This document shows, in pieces, positions 46,918-60,790 of a stretch of DNA of 64,000 nucleotides. The notes below the pieces were generated by a model. It saw nothing but the letters and a program-made list of their open reading frames with translations. It was not told where the DNA came from and did not search any database. Each line of letters begins with the position of its first letter. The first letter of the stretch is position 1. The position numbers and the translations under genes are program-made. The stretch lies in contig NZ_LQPT01000072.1 in assembly GCF_002102355.1 (NCBI RefSeq), forward strand, positions 62,001-126,000, in the 5' to 3' direction. The stretch is from Mycobacterium sherrisii (GTDB lineage: Bacteria; Actinomycetota; Actinomycetes; Mycobacteriales; Mycobacteriaceae).

Positions 46918-47607
46918 GTGCATCCACGTGTTACCCGACTAACTTCCGCCAGACTGTATCTCTGTACCGATGCGCGGCGCGAACGCGGCGATTTGGCCGA
47001 GTTCGCCGATGCGGCGGTGGCCGGCGGAGTGGACATCATTCAGCTGCGCGACAAGGGGTCGATCGGTGAGCAGCGGTTCGGACCGCTCGAGGCCCGCGAC
47101 GAGTTGGCCGCCTGCGAGATCCTCGCCGACGCGGCCCGTCGGCACGGCGCCCTGTTCGCCGTCAACGACCGCGCCGACATCGCCCGCGCCGCCGGCGCCG
47201 ACGTGCTGCACCTGGGTCAGGGCGACCTGCCGCCGGCGGTGGCCCGCGACATCGCCGGACCCGACACACTGATCGGCCTGTCCACGCACGACGCCGACCA
47301 GGTCGCTGCGGCCCAAGTTGGCATGGACGGCGACGTCGACTATTTCTGCGTGGGGCCGTGCTGGCCGACCCCGACCAAACCGGGCCGGAGCGCCCCGGGT
47401 CTGGGATTGCTGCGCACCGCCGCGCAGCGGACCTCCGGCGACGGCGACAAGCCGTGGTTCGCGATCGGGGGCATCGACGCGCAGCGGCTCCCCGACGTGC
47501 TGCAGGCCGGCGCCCGGCGCATCGTGGTGGTGCGGGCCATCACCGCGGCCGAGGACCCGCGGGCGGCCGCCGCACAGCTCAGGTCAGCGCTTCTAGCAGC
47601 GAGCTGA
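46918..47607 (+). CDS. thiE: Thiamine-phosphate synthase
   Basis: A 229-residue TIM-barrel enzyme that joins HMP-PP with the thiazole phosphate to give thiamine phosphate, the step that unites the ThiC/ThiD and ThiG branches. Motifs are [26 protein letters not shown] and the pyrophosphate loop [12 protein letters not shown], then IGGI. The GTG start at 46918 has no ribosome site and lies just downstream of a palindrome, so it may be leaderless; no riboswitch precedes it. Its 3' end overlaps mutT3 tail to tail by 29 bp. Confidence 0.96.
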   Translation: MHPRVTRLTSARLYLCTDARRERGDLAEFADAAVAGGVDIIQLRDKGSIGEQRFGPLEARDELAACEILADAARRHGALFAVNDRADIARAAGADVLHLGQGDLPPAVARDIAGPDTLIGLSTHDADQVAAAQVGMDGDVDYFCVGPCWPTPTKPGRSAPGLGLLRTAAQRTSGDGDKPWFAIGGIDAQRLPDVLQAGARRIVVVRAITAAEDPRAAAAQLRSALLAAS

Positions 47608-48211
47608 TCCGCGGGCTCAGCTGCGAAGGCGACTCATCGGCATCACCGAGCATGCACCAGACGAAGACACCGGCTTCGATCTCGAGGGTGCGGGGCAGCT
47701 GCTGCCGGCGTTCGTCGGCGTGGTCCAGCGGCACCCGCGCCTGCGCGGTGCGCAGCCGTTGCCAGCTCGCCGCGAAGCCGGGATGCAGCGGCAGCTCGGC
47801 GACGTCGTCCTCGGCGACCCAACGCATTTCGGCGCTCTCCCGGTTGGGCACCGTGCGCAGCAACTCGCCGGCATCGGCGACGACGGTGGTGTAGCTCCAG
47901 TGGCTGCCGCCGCGGCCGGCGACTTCGGCGGTGACGACCGTGGCCCGCACGGTCAACCGCTCCGCGGGCAGACCGGCCTCCTCGTGAGCCTCGCGAACCG
48001 CGGTCTCTTCCGGGGTCTCGTGACTGTCCCGGGCACCGCCCGGCAAACCCCAGGTGCCCCCTTGATGGCTCCACACCGCCCGGTGTTGCAGCAGCACCGC
48101 GGGGGTGCCGTCGGGTCGGGGCGCCCGCAACAGCAGACCGGCCGCGCCGTACCGACCCCAATAGTGCGCGCCGCTGTCGGAGATCACCCATCCGTCGCCG
48201 TCGCCTTGCAC
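47579..48211 (-). CDS. mutT3: Nudix hydrolase MutT3
   Basis: A 210-residue Nudix hydrolase. The Nudix box G-x5-E-x7-REAHEEAG is complete at residues 59-80 (with Glu65, Arg73, Glu74, Glu77 and Glu78). The homologue Rv0413 is about this size and is proposed to clean the nucleotide pool (8-oxo-dGTP or related). The GTG start at 48211 is uncertain. Its end overlaps the thiE end, so a long readthrough on one strand would be antisense to the other. Confidence 0.92.
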   Translation of the reverse strand: MQGDGDGWVISDSGAHYWGRYGAAGLLLRAPRPDGTPAVLLQHRAVWSHQGGTWGLPGGARDSHETPEETAVREAHEEAGLPAERLTVRATVVTAEVAGRGGSHWSYTTVVADAGELLRTVPNRESAEMRWVAEDDVAELPLHPGFAASWQRLRTAQARVPLDHADERRQQLPRTLEIEAGVFVWCMLGDADESPSQLSPRISSLLEALT

Positions 48212-48343
48212 GCGTTCAGGATATGCAGGCGATCACCGAAATTGGGTCCGCCTCCCCCCATCTGTCCCTACATGCTCTTAGAATTCGCTTATACACGTGG
48301 AAACAGCACACTCCGGTGGCCGAAAGATGAGGTCTGAACAGAC

Positions 48344-49662
48344 GTGACGGTTGAGCTGGCGCATCCGTCGACCGAGCCGCTGGGGTCGCGGTCGCCGGGC
48401 GAACCGGCCCACCCCCGCTGGTGGTTCATCTCGACGACGCCCGGCCGCATCCTCACGATCGGCATCGTGCTGGCGGCGCTCGGTGTGTCGAGCGCCTTCG
48501 CCACGTCGACGACCATCAACCACCGCCAGCAGGTGCTGACCACCGTGCTCAACCACACCGAGCCGCTGGCGTTCGCAGCCGGCCGGCTCTACACCACGCT
48601 GTCGGTGGCGGACGCCGCGGCGGCCACCGCGTTCATCGCCCAGGCCGAGCCGTGGCCGGTGCGGCTGCGCTACGAGCAGGCCATCACCGACGCGGCGGTG
48701 GCCGTGACCCGCGCGTCGAGCGGGCTGACCGATGAACCCCTGGTGCAGTTGCTCGGCAAGATCAACGCCGAGCTGGCCGTCTATACCGGGTTGATCGAGA
48801 TCGCGCGGACCAACAACCGGGAGGGCAACCCGGTGGGGTCGTCGTACCTGTCGGAAGCCTCCGGCCTGATGCAGTCGACGATCCTGCCCGACGCCGCACA
48901 GTTGTACCGGGCGACCTCGGAGCGAGTGGATACCGAAACCACTGCGTCGACGAATTTCCCGGCCCCGGTGATTTTGGTCGTCGCCACCACGGTGGCCTTC
49001 GGGCTGTTCTCGCATCGCTGGCTGGCCCGGCGGACCCGGCGCCGGATCAACCCCGGTCTGGTGGTCGGCGCGCTCGGTATTCTCGTCATGGTGGTCTGGG
49101 TCGGAACCGCGCTGACGATCTCCACGACCGCCAGTCGAAGCGCAAAGGACACGGCGGCCGCGTCGCTGAAGACCGTGACCAACGTGGCGATCACCGCCCA
49201 GCAGGCGCGAGCCGACGAAACGTTGTCGCTGATCCGCCGCGGCGACGAGCAGATCCGCAAACAATCGTTCTATCAACGCATCGACTACATGCACGAGCAG
49301 ATCAACCAGTACATGGCCCGCAATGACGCCGTGGACAAAGCCGATCTGCAGGGCGCCGACGAGCTGCTGGTCCGGTGGCGCCAGGCCAACGACCGCATCA
49401 ACTCCTACATTTCGGTCGGTAACTATCGTGCCGCCACCCAGATCGCGCTCGGCAGCGCCGAAGACGACTCCACCCCGGCGTTCGACAAGCTCGAGGATCA
49501 GCTGGGCAAGGCCATGACCCAGAGCCGCACCCATCTGCGCAACGACGTGGTGAACGCGCGCAGCGGGCTGTCCGGCGCACAGGTCGGGGGTGTGGTGCTC
49601 AGTCTCGGCGCCGCCGTGGCGGTTGCCCTGGGCCTGTGGCCGCGGCTGAAAGAGTATCGATA

Positions 49663-49663
<1 letters not shown>
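48344..49663 (+). CDS. glnX: Integral membrane sensor protein (Rv0412c homologue, GlnX)
   Basis: A 439-residue protein, the same length as Rv0412c. Four membrane helices are visible at about 35-55, 206-225, 243-262 and 410-430, enclosing two helical extracytoplasmic segments, an arrangement like bacterial chemoreceptor sensor domains. In published M. tuberculosis work it acts with the lipoprotein GlnH to sense amino acids and control PknG. The GTG start at 48344 opens the glnX-glnH-pknG operon; its stop TAG overlaps the glnH GTG by one base. Confidence 0.93.
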
Positions 49664-52901
<3,238 letters not shown>

Positions 52902-52931
52902 CTTCGTGCGTCGGCGTGTGAATCGTCGGCG

Positions 52932-52990
52932 TTGAGTGTGCGCCTGCGGCGGCGACACGCAGGGCGGACCCGCCGCAGGTACACACTCAA
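52932..52990. repeat. Palindromic element A, 3' side of the DUF559 gene
   Basis: Arms TTGAGTGTG-cg-CCTGCGGCGG (52932-52952) and CCGCCGCAGG-ta-CACACTCAA (52970-52990) pair over 19 of 21 bases with a 17-base loop. The right arm supplies the TGA stop codon of the DUF559 gene (52987-52989). It lies 30 bp beyond the pknG stop and could end both transcripts. It shares GTTGAGTGTGCG-N11-GACACGC with element B. Confidence 0.85.
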
Positions 52991-53850
52991 AACCGTTGCT
53001 GCACAGTCGAAGCGGCCAGAGCATCGCGGACACGGCGCACGATCGCGGCGGGCCGGTCTTCGGCCACCACCCGCACGATCGTCCAACCCAACTGCTCGAG
53101 GGTTTCCAGCCGGCGAATGTCCTTGAGATATTGCCGACGATCCGTTTGATGGTGGTCGCCGTCGTATTCCACCGCGACCATGCAGTCCTCCCAGCCTAGG
53201 TCGAGATAGGCCACCGGCATGCCGTCGACCCCGACGACCGGTATCTGGGTCTGCGGCCGCGGCAGCCCCGCATCGATGAGCAGCAAACGCAGATAGCTCT
53301 CGCGCGGCGATTGAGCACCCGCGTCGACCAGCTCCAGCGCTGATTCGAGCCGACGCAACCCCGGCGAGCGCGGGTGATCTGTCGCGACGCGAAGTGCGTC
53401 GTCGACTTTGAAACCCGTTGCCTGCGCCAGGGCGTCCAACCGCACCACCGCCGAACGGATGGCCCCGCGACGACCGATGTCGAAGGCCGTTCGCTCCGGC
53501 GTCGTCACCCGAAGTCCTGCGATCACCTGAATCTCGTTGTCCAACAGCGTGTCCCGGCGGGTTACTATGCCACGCGGGGTACGCGTGCTGGCATGTAACA
53601 GCTCGACCGGGACGCCGTCGGGGATCCACTTGCTGCCGTGCCAGGCGGCCGCGGCGGCCCCGGCGACGATACCGCGCCGTTTCGACCACAGCCAGGCGGC
53701 GACGATGCGCACTTGCAGTGACGCCTCGACGTGCCTGGGCAGATATACGTTGGGAAACACCGCGCGGTAACGCGTGCGCAGTTGATGGCGGTTCAGCGCC
53801 CCGGCCGCCAATGCTTCACTGCCAATGAACGGTTGACTGAGCTCCCACAT
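52987..53850 (-). CDS. DUF559 (Vsr-like nuclease fold) protein with AbiEi-like N-terminus
   Basis: A 287-residue protein. The first part (GSEALAAGALNRHQLRTRYRAVF, with HGSKWIPDGVPVELLHAS and TPERTAFDIGRRG up to about 127) resembles the AbiEi-type antitoxin/transcription-factor fold. The last 110 residues are a DUF559, PD-(D/E)xK-like domain: Glu184 (SPRESYLRLLL), Asp217 (YLDLGW), Glu228 and Asp230 (VAVEYDGDHH) and a following YLKDIRR. This would be consistent with a DNA nuclease. Such genes are common in mycobacteria and of unknown function. It sits between pknG and ackA, where I recall no gene in M. tuberculosis, and is bracketed by two related palindromes. Confidence 0.85.
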   Translation of the reverse strand: MWELSQPFIGSEALAAGALNRHQLRTRYRAVFPNVYLPRHVEASLQVRIVAAWLWSKRRGIVAGAAAAAWHGSKWIPDGVPVELLHASTRTPRGIVTRRDTLLDNEIQVIAGLRVTTPERTAFDIGRRGAIRSAVVRLDALAQATGFKVDDALRVATDHPRSPGLRRLESALELVDAGAQSPRESYLRLLLIDAGLPRPQTQIPVVGVDGMPVAYLDLGWEDCMVAVEYDGDHHQTDRRQYLKDIRRLETLEQLGWTIVRVVAEDRPAAIVRRVRDALAASTVQQRF

Positions 53851-53901
53851 GACGGGAACTCTCGCACAGCGAGCCCGGCCGTGAATTCCGTTGTGCACAG
53901 G

Positions 53902-53968
53902 GGCGTTGAGTGTGCGTGTGTGGTGGGGACACGCCGGCACACCCCACCGTGGACGCGCACTCAACGCC
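53902..53968. repeat. Palindromic element B, 5' side of the DUF559 gene
   Basis: Arms GGCGTTGAGTG-t-GCGT-gtgt-GGTGGGG (53902-53928) and CCCCACC-gtgg-ACGC-g-CACTCAACGCC (53942-53968) pair over 22 bases around a 13-base loop. A further half copy TGCACACTCAAC lies at 53974-53985. It lies 51 bp upstream of the DUF559 start and 24 bp downstream of the ackA stop. Confidence 0.85.
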
Positions 53969-53992
53969 ACGAATGCACACTCAACAGGCGGG

Positions 53993-55153
53993 TCAGCCGG
54001 CCAGCAGGTTCGCGCAGTCGCGGGCAATGGCGAGTTCTTCGTTCGTCGGGACCATCAGCACGGCGATCGGCGAATCGTCGGCAGAGATCCGCTGCGCACG
54101 CTTGCCTGCCGACAGATTGCGCCCCTCGTCGAGCACGATGCCCAGCCGCTCCAGCCCCGCCATCGCGTCGCGCCGCACCGCCGCATCGTTTTCGCCGATG
54201 CCCCCGGTGAAGGTGATGACATCGGTGTTGCCCAGCACCGCCAGGTAGGCCCCGATATACTTGCGCAGCCGGTGAATGAACACGTCATAGGCCAATTGCG
54301 CTGCGCCGTCGCCGGATTCGATCATCGCTCGCAACTTGCGAAAATCACGCTCACCGGCCAGACCCCAGACCCCAGAGCGATTGTTGAGCATCGACTCGAT
54401 GGCATCGACGTCCATGTGCGCGGTGCGCCACAGGTAGCTGATCACCCCCGGGTCGATGTCGCCGCTGCGGGTGCCCATCACCAGCCCCTCCAACGGGGTC
54501 AGCCCCATCGAGGTATCCACCGGTCGGCCGCCGGCGATCGCGGAGGCCGAAGCGCCGTTGCCCAGGTGCAGCACGATCTGGTTCAGCTCGTCCAACGGTT
54601 GATGCAGGAACGCAGCGGCTTGCGCGCTCACGTATTCGTGCGACGTGCCGTGAAACCCGTAGCGGCGGATGTGGTACCGCTCGGCCAGGTCCCGGTCCAT
54701 CGCATAGGTCGCGGCAGCGGGCGGCAGGCGGTGAAAGTACGCGGTGTCGAACACCGCGATGTGGGCCACGGCCGGCAGCAGTTTGCGCGCCACCTTGATG
54801 CCCTGAATCGCCGGGGGGTTGTGCAGCGGGGCGAGCTGCGACAGCTTCTCGAGGTCGGCAATCCGCGCATCGTCGATGAGCGTCGGTCGATAGAACTCGT
54901 TGCCGCCGTGCACCACCCGGTGCCCGACGGCCAGCAGCGCGCCCGGCTTCAGGTCAACTCCGGATTCGGCCATCTGCTCGAACGCCAAGCGCAACGCCTC
55001 CTCGTGGGAGGCCACCCGTGATGACGGCTCACCGATCTGCTGGATGCCGCCGCCCGCCTGCGCCACGCCGGATTTCGGCTCGACCAGCTGGTACTTCAGC
55101 GACGATGATCCCGAATTGATCACCAGCACAGGACGATTGGCGTGATCAGTCAT
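53993..55153 (-). CDS. ackA: Acetate kinase
   Basis: A 386-residue ASKHA-fold kinase: acetate plus ATP to acetyl phosphate, or the reverse. Motifs are [13 protein letters not shown] near the N-terminus, HRVVHGG, the [13 protein letters not shown] block, [13 protein letters not shown] and TFTGGIGEN. With Pta it forms the acetyl-CoA/acetate route. The ATG at 55153 overlaps the end of pta by 8 bp. Confidence 0.98.
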   Translation of the reverse strand: MTDHANRPVLVINSGSSSLKYQLVEPKSGVAQAGGGIQQIGEPSSRVASHEEALRLAFEQMAESGVDLKPGALLAVGHRVVHGGNEFYRPTLIDDARIADLEKLSQLAPLHNPPAIQGIKVARKLLPAVAHIAVFDTAYFHRLPPAAATYAMDRDLAERYHIRRYGFHGTSHEYVSAQAAAFLHQPLDELNQIVLHLGNGASASAIAGGRPVDTSMGLTPLEGLVMGTRSGDIDPGVISYLWRTAHMDVDAIESMLNNRSGVWGLAGERDFRKLRAMIESGDGAAQLAYDVFIHRLRKYIGAYLAVLGNTDVITFTGGIGENDAAVRRDAMAGLERLGIVLDEGRNLSAGKRAQRISADDSPIAVLMVPTNEELAIARDCANLLAG

Positions 55154-57251
55154 CGCCGTCGCCCTGCGACTGAATCGCGGTGATGGCAATCGTGTTGACG
55201 ATGTCCTCGACCAGCGCACCGCGGGACAAATCGTTCACCGGTTTGCGCAGCCCTTGCAGCACCGGTCCGATCGCGATGGCCCCGGCACTGCGCTGCACCG
55301 CCTTGTAGGTGTTGTTGCCGGTGTTGAGATCGGGAAAAATCAGCACCGTGGCATGACCGGCCACCGGCGAGCCGCGCAGTTTGGTGGCGGCCACCGACGG
55401 CTCGATCGCGGCGTCATACTGGATCGGCCCCTCCACCAGCAGATCCGGCTGCCGCGAACGAACCAATTCCGTTGCCGTTCTGACCTTGTCGACGTCGGCG
55501 CCACTGCCCGAATCCCCAGTGGAATAGGACAGCATCGCCACCTTCGGCTCGATCCCAAACCGCGCGGCGGTGCGCGCCGAGCTGATCGCGATATCGGCGA
55601 GCTGTTCGGGTGTCGGATCCGGGACGATCGCACAGTCGCCGTAGGCGAGCACCCGGTCGGGCAAACACATCAGGAAGATGCTGGAGACCGTCGAGACATC
55701 CGGGACGGTCCTGATGATCTCCAGAGCCGGGCGCACCGTGTGCGCGGTGGTGTGGGCGGCACCGGAAACCATTCCGTCGACCATGCCGTTGTAGACCAGC
55801 ATGGTGCCGAAATACGAGACATCGTGCATGATCTCGTGGGCCTGCTCGATGGTGACGCCTTTGGCCTTGCGCAACTCGGCGTATTGGCCGGCGAACTGCT
55901 TGCACAGGTCCTCGTCGTACGGGTCGATGATCGTGGCGTCGTGCAGGTCGACGCCGAGTTCGCCGGCGCGCAACCGGATTCGACCTTCGTCGCCCAGAAT
56001 CGTCAGGTCGGCGATGCGCCGCTTCAGCACCCGTCCAGCCGCCTTGAGGATCCGGTCGTCGTCCCCCTCGGGCAGCACGATGTGTCTGCGGTCGGCGCGG
56101 GCCTGCTGGGTCAACCGATGGGTGAACATCTGGGGTGTGGTCACCGTCGGGATCGGAATCGCAAGCTGGGCAAGCAGATCGGCGATGTCGACGTGACGCT
56201 CCATCAACTCCACCGCGGTATCGATCTTGCGCTGCGAGTCGGCCGTGACCCGCCCCCGCGCCACGAAGGCGGCGCTGGCCGTGTCGTAGGTGCCCAACTC
56301 GTTTCCGATGATCGGCAGCCGCAGCCGCAGCCCGGCGACCAGCGCCGCAATCGAGGGATGCAGCTCGAATCCGCCGTTGAGCACGATGCAGGACAACGAT
56401 GGAAACCCTTCGGCCGCATGGGCACTCGCGGCGGCGAGCACGACGTCGGAGCGATCTCCCGGGGTGATCACCGCCATGCCGTCGCGCAACCGCTCCAGCA
56501 CGTGGTCGGCTGTCATCCCGGCCACCAGCACGCCCATCACCTCACGCGCGACCAGTTCGGCGTCACCGCTGATCAGCGTCCCGCGGACGGCTTGACGCAG
56601 CTCCTCCACGGTCGGCGCCGCGAGCAGCGGTTCGTCGGGCAGCACATAGCTGGGCGGATCGAATCTGCCCAGCGCCTCCGCGACCACCCCCATCTCGGCG
56701 GGCTCACACCGGCTGGCCACCACCGCCGCGGTGTGCGCACGCTGCGCGGCCAGTTCGGCCAGTGACACCTCGACGACCGTCGCGATCTGCTCGGCCGAAC
56801 GCCCCTTCGCGCGCACCGCCAGCAAGACGGGGGCGCCGAGATTGACCGCGATGCGGGCATTGACCGAAAGTTCGGCGGGCGCGGTGACGTCGGTGTAGTC
56901 GCTGCCGACGATCACCACCGCGTCGCAGGACTGCGCCATGGCGTGATACGCGTCGACGATGTTGGCGATCGCGGTGTCGAGGTCGGCGTGGATGTCCTGG
57001 TAGGTGACGCCCACGCACTGTTCGTAGGACAGCTCCGCGGTGGTGCGCGTGAGCAGCAGCTCCAGGATGTAGTCACGCTCCTCTGGCGAGGCGCTGCCGC
57101 CGGAAACGCGCGTAATCGGCCGGAACACACCGACTTTGGCGACCGTCGCGGTCAATCGATTCAGTAATCCCAACGCGATCGTCGATTTGCCGGTCTCCGG
57201 CTCGGGCGCCGCGATATAGATCGCCGAAGCGGTCGGCGCGGTGTCAGGCAA
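55146..57251 (-). CDS. pta: Phosphate acetyltransferase
   Basis: A 701-residue three-part Pta: an N-terminal BioD-like P-loop domain ([16 protein letters not shown] near 15-29), a DRTGG regulatory domain (about 210-330) and the C-terminal catalytic PTA domain with [15 protein letters not shown] and the [25 protein letters not shown] block. It moves acetyl between CoA and phosphate. A TTG start at 57251 is used: it gives [16 protein letters not shown] and overlaps the fgd1 stop by 8 bp, the same overlap style as pta-ackA. Confidence 0.96.
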   Translation of the reverse strand: MPDTAPTASAIYIAAPEPETGKSTIALGLLNRLTATVAKVGVFRPITRVSGGSASPEERDYILELLLTRTTAELSYEQCVGVTYQDIHADLDTAIANIVDAYHAMAQSCDAVVIVGSDYTDVTAPAELSVNARIAVNLGAPVLLAVRAKGRSAEQIATVVEVSLAELAAQRAHTAAVVASRCEPAEMGVVAEALGRFDPPSYVLPDEPLLAAPTVEELRQAVRGTLISGDAELVAREVMGVLVAGMTADHVLERLRDGMAVITPGDRSDVVLAAASAHAAEGFPSLSCIVLNGGFELHPSIAALVAGLRLRLPIIGNELGTYDTASAAFVARGRVTADSQRKIDTAVELMERHVDIADLLAQLAIPIPTVTTPQMFTHRLTQQARADRRHIVLPEGDDDRILKAAGRVLKRRIADLTILGDEGRIRLRAGELGVDLHDATIIDPYDEDLCKQFAGQYAELRKAKGVTIEQAHEIMHDVSYFGTMLVYNGMVDGMVSGAAHTTAHTVRPALEIIRTVPDVSTVSSIFLMCLPDRVLAYGDCAIVPDPTPEQLADIAISSARTAARFGIEPKVAMLSYSTGDSGSGADVDKVRTATELVRSRQPDLLVEGPIQYDAAIEPSVAATKLRGSPVAGHATVLIFPDLNTGNNTYKAVQRSAGAIAIGPVLQGLRKPVNDLSRGALVEDIVNTIAITAIQSQGDGDD

Positions 57252-58254
57252 GTCGCCGCAACCTGGGCGCCAGATCCTTTTCAAAGAGTTCGAGGAACCG
57301 GCGCTGATCGTGTCCGGGTGCGTGGAAGACCAAGTGGTTAAGCCCCCACTGCACGTACTGCCCGACCTTTTCGACGGCCTCGTCGGGGTCCGAAGCGACG
57401 ATCCACCGCTTGGCGACCTGCTCGATCGGCAGCTCGTCGGCGGCCTTCTCCATCTCCAGCGGGTCGTGGATGCTGGTCTTCTGTTCGGCCGTCAACGACA
57501 GCGGCGCCCAGAACCGGGTGTTCTCCAGTGCGAGGTCGGGATCGGTGTCGTAGGAGATCTTGATCTCGATCATCCGGTCGATGTCGTCGGGATTCTTGCC
57601 CGCGGCCTCGGCGCCCTCCCTCATCGCGGGAATGAGCTTGTCTTTGTACAGTTCCTCGCCCTTGCCGGAGGTGCAGATGAAGCCGTCGCCGGCCCGTCCG
57701 GCGTACTTGGCGACCTGCGGCCCGCCGGCCGCAATGTAGATGGGGATGCCGCCCTCGGGCACGTCGTAGATCGACGCGCCCTTGGTGTGGTAGTACTCGC
57801 CTTCGAAGTCGACCCGGTCACCCAGCCACAGCTCACGCATCAGCCGCACCGATTCGCGGAGCCGCGCGTAACGCTCCTTGAATTCCGGCCATTCGCCCTC
57901 GTATCCGGTGGCGATCTCGTTGAGCGATTCGCCGGTGCCGACACCCAGGAAGATCCGGCCCGGGTAGAGACAGCCCATCGTGGCAAACGCCTGCGCGATC
58001 ACGGCGGGGTTGTAACGGAACGTCGGGGTGAGCACCGACGTCCCCAGCAGCAGTCTTTCGGTGCGCTCGCCGACAGCGGTCATCCAGGCGAGCGAGAACG
58101 GGGCGTGCCCGCCCTCGTGCCGCCACGGCTGGAAATGATCACTGACGGTGGCGCTGTCCATGCCGTGTGCTTCGGCGGCCACGGCTAGTTCGACGAGCTC
58201 ACGCGGAGCAAATTGTTCGGCGGACGCCTTGTATCCAAGCTTCAGTTCGGCCAC
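57244..58254 (-). CDS. fgd1: F420-dependent glucose-6-phosphate dehydrogenase
   Basis: A 336-residue enzyme that oxidises glucose-6-phosphate and reduces F420; it provides the main F420H2 supply in mycobacteria and also activates nitroimidazole drugs. It is nearly identical in its N-terminus to M. tuberculosis Fgd1 ([15 protein letters not shown]) with the [13 protein letters not shown] active-site block (His40, Trp44), and [14 protein letters not shown]. It leads fgd1-pta-ackA. The F420H2 it makes would serve the F420-type LLM enzymes elsewhere in the window. Confidence 0.98.
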   Translation of the reverse strand: MAELKLGYKASAEQFAPRELVELAVAAEAHGMDSATVSDHFQPWRHEGGHAPFSLAWMTAVGERTERLLLGTSVLTPTFRYNPAVIAQAFATMGCLYPGRIFLGVGTGESLNEIATGYEGEWPEFKERYARLRESVRLMRELWLGDRVDFEGEYYHTKGASIYDVPEGGIPIYIAAGGPQVAKYAGRAGDGFICTSGKGEELYKDKLIPAMREGAEAAGKNPDDIDRMIEIKISYDTDPDLALENTRFWAPLSLTAEQKTSIHDPLEMEKAADELPIEQVAKRWIVASDPDEAVEKVGQYVQWGLNHLVFHAPGHDQRRFLELFEKDLAPRLRRLA

Positions 58255-58360
58255 TCGTTCTTTCTACTCCATATGTTGTCACCGGCGACCCGCGACGTCC
58301 AAGGCCGCGACGCAGCACGCCCGGCTTTGCCGCGATCGCGATCGCCTTAGACTCGCGCGC

Positions 58361-59113
58361 ATGGGACCGGCTCCGGAACTCGTCCAAGTAACCGACACCG
58401 TGCATCTTGCCCGGGGTGAAGCCGTCAACTGGACGCTGGTGACCGACAACACCGGCGTGCTGCTGATCGACGCCGGCTATCCCGGCGACCGCGGGGCCGT
58501 GCTGTCCTCGTTGAATCGGCTCGGCTACGGCCCCGGCGACGTGCGCGCCATCCTGTTGACGCACGCCCACATCGACCACCTGGGCACCGCCATCTGGTTT
58601 GCCGCCCAGCACGGCACGCCGGTCTACTGCCACGCCGACGAAGTCGGGCACGCCAAGCGCGAATACCTCGAGCAGGTGGCGGTCACCGATCTGGCGCTAC
58701 GGATTTGGCGGCCGCGATGGGCCGTCTGGATCGCGCACGTGGTCCGTAGCGGCGGCCTGGTTCGCGACGGAATCCCGACGGCCAAGCCGCTGACGCCCGA
58801 GGTCGCCGCGGCGCTGCCCGGGCACCCGCGAGCCGTCTTCAGCCCCGGCCACACCCACGGTCATTGCTCGTATCTGGTCGACGGCGTGCTGGTCAGTGGG
58901 GACGCGTTGATCACCGGGCACCCGCTGATCCGGCACGACGGCCCGCAGCTGCTGCCGGCGATCTTCAGTTACAGCCAGCAGGACTGCATTCGCACCCTGT
59001 CGGCGCTGGCGCTGTTGGAGACCGAGGTGCTGGCACCCGGACATGGCCCGCTGTGGCGCGGCCCGATCCGCGAAGCCACGCATGCGGCGCTGACGAAGGC
59101 GGGCGTGCGGTGA
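58361..59113 (+). CDS. Metallo-beta-lactamase-fold hydrolase (Rv0406c homologue)
   Basis: A 250-residue MBL-fold protein. The metal motif is THAHIDHLG (HxHxDH), with further ligands in FSPGHTHGH and the SGDAL segment, then LAPGHGP near the end. The ATG at 58361 is used; the M. tuberculosis homologue is annotated slightly longer (about 272). The substrate is unknown; relatives are glyoxalase II-like or lactonase-like. It is divergent from fgd1 and its stop overlaps the GTG of the YnfA-like gene. Confidence 0.9.
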   Translation: MGPAPELVQVTDTVHLARGEAVNWTLVTDNTGVLLIDAGYPGDRGAVLSSLNRLGYGPGDVRAILLTHAHIDHLGTAIWFAAQHGTPVYCHADEVGHAKREYLEQVAVTDLALRIWRPRWAVWIAHVVRSGGLVRDGIPTAKPLTPEVAAALPGHPRAVFSPGHTHGHCSYLVDGVLVSGDALITGHPLIRHDGPQLLPAIFSYSQQDCIRTLSALALLETEVLAPGHGPLWRGPIREATHAALTKAGVR

Positions 59114-59445
59114 CGGTCGCCAAATCGATCGCGCTGTTCGTGTTGGCGGCGCTGTTCGAGATCGGCGGCGCCTGGCTGGTGTGGCAGGGCGTCCGCGAAC
59201 ACCGCGGCTGGTTGTGGGCGGGCTGGGGCATGATCGCCCTCGGCGGCTATGGCTTCGTCGCCACCTTGCAGCCCGATCCGCACTTCGGCCGGGTGTTGGC
59301 CGCGTACGGGGGCGTATTCGTGGCGGGCTCGCTGTTGTGGGGCATGGGGTTTGACGGGTTCCGTCCCGACCGCTGGGACGTCGCCGGCGCGTTGATCTGC
59401 CTGCTAGGCGTGGCGGTGATCATGTACGCTCCGCGAACTCGTTGA
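59110..59445 (+). CDS. YnfA/UPF0060 small membrane protein
   Basis: A 111-residue protein with four membrane helices. The [23 protein letters not shown] and [29 protein letters not shown] blocks are typical of UPF0060/YnfA, a small multidrug-resistance-like family. The GTG start overlaps the stop of the MBL-fold gene. The 3' end overlaps the converging LLM gene by 26 bp. The cargo is unknown. Confidence 0.93.
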   Translation: MTVAKSIALFVLAALFEIGGAWLVWQGVREHRGWLWAGWGMIALGGYGFVATLQPDPHFGRVLAAYGGVFVAGSLLWGMGFDGFRPDRWDVAGALICLLGVAVIMYAPRTR

Positions 59446-60790
59446 GCCCCAGGTGATCTCGCAGCGTCTCACCGCCGTATTCGCTGCGGTAGGCCCCGCG
59501 TTCCTGCAGTAGCGGAACCACACGATCGACGAACTCGTCGAGGCCGTGCGGTGTCAGATGCGGCACCAGGATGAACCCGTCGCAGGCGTCGGCCTGGATG
59601 TATTCGTCGATCTCGGTGGCGATCCGGCTGGCCGTGCCGACGAACTGCTCCCGGGTGGTGACGGCGATGATGAGCTCGCGGATCGAGAGGTTTTCCGCCT
59701 CGGCGCGTTGGCGCCAGCGGCCGGCGACTGCGACGGGGTCGACGTGGCGCACCCGGCCCTGGGTGATGTCGCTGTCGACGACGGGATCGAACTCGGGCAG
59801 CGGGCCGTCCGGGTCGAGATCGCCGAGCTCACGCCCCCACACCTGTTCGAGCATCGCGATCGCGGTGGCGCCGCTGACCTGCTGGTGGCGAATGTGGCGC
59901 GCCTTGTCCTGCGCCTCGCCGTCGGAATCGCCCAAGACGAAGGTCGCCGCCGGAAAAACCTTGAGCTGGTTGGGGTCTCGGCCAGCAGCCGCGGCCCGGC
60001 CCTTGACGTCGGCGTAATAGCGCTGGCCGTCGGACAGCGACCCGTGCAACGTGAACAACGCGTCGGCATACCGCGCGCCGAACGCCCGGCCCTCGTCGGA
60101 ATCGCCGGCCTGCAACAGGATTGGGTGCCCCTGCGGGCCCGCCGGCAGGGTCGCGAAACCGCGCACGTCGAACTGCGGCCCCCGATGCTCGACCGGGCGA
60201 ATGCCGGACGGGTCAACGTAGGTTCCGCCCGCGACGTCGGCCAGCACCGCGCCGGGCTGCCAGCTGTCCCAAAATTCGCGCGCGAGGGTGACGAACTCCT
60301 CGGCCCGCCGGTACCGGTCGGCGTGACTCAGAAAACCCCCGCGACGGAAGTTCGCGCCGGTAAAGGCGTCCGAGGAAGTGACGATGTTCCAGCCGGCGCG
60401 GCCACCGGACAGATGGTCCAGGGTGGCGAATTGCCTTGCTACTTCAAACGGTTCGTTGAATGTGGTGTTGATCGTTCCGGTCAGCCCGATCCGGTCGGTG
60501 ACCCCGGCCAGAGCCGACAGGACGGTGAAGGTGTCCGGCCGGCCGACGACGTCGAGATCGTAGATGCGCCCGCGATGCTCGCGCAGCCGCAGCCCCTCGG
60601 CCAGGAAGAAGAAATCGAACAAGCCACGCTCGGCGGTGCGGGCAAGGTGGACGAAGGAGTCGAATTCGATCTGGCTGCCGGCACTGGGATCGGTCCACAC
60701 CGTAGTGTTGTTGACGCCGGGAAAGTGGGCAGCCAGATGAATCGGCTTGCGCCGCTGCCCTTCTCGGATGCTCACGCGGTCAACCCCCAT
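59420..60790 (-). CDS. FMN-dependent luciferase-like monooxygenase (NtaA/SnaA/DszA family)
   Basis: A 456-residue enzyme of the nitrilotriacetate/pristinamycin/dibenzothiophene monooxygenase type. Seen are [19 protein letters not shown] near residue 55, [36 protein letters not shown] at about 105-139 and [13 protein letters not shown]. Such enzymes use reduced FMN and oxygen to cut C-N or C-S bonds. It is the last of three LLM genes in one operon; no flavin reductase gene is in view. Its start overlaps the preceding LLM gene by 19 bp. Confidence 0.93.
   Translation of the reverse strand: MGVDRVSIREGQRRKPIHLAAHFPGVNNTTVWTDPSAGSQIEFDSFVHLARTAERGLFDFFFLAEGLRLREHRGRIYDLDVVGRPDTFTVLSALAGVTDRIGLTGTINTTFNEPFEVARQFATLDHLSGGRAGWNIVTSSDAFTGANFRRGGFLSHADRYRRAEEFVTLAREFWDSWQPGAVLADVAGGTYVDPSGIRPVEHRGPQFDVRGFATLPAGPQGHPILLQAGDSDEGRAFGARYADALFTLHGSLSDGQRYYADVKGRAAAAGRDPNQLKVFPAATFVLGDSDGEAQDKARHIRHQQVSGATAIAMLEQVWGRELGDLDPDGPLPEFDPVVDSDITQGRVRHVDPVAVAGRWRQRAEAENLSIRELIIAVTTREQFVGTASRIATEIDEYIQADACDGFILVPHLTPHGLDEFVDRVVPLLQERGAYRSEYGGETLRDHLGLNEFAERT

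Noticed and set aside
55254-56765. A 503-codon plus-strand frame opposite pta
   Set aside because: It mirrors the conserved pta coding sequence and shows no family motif.
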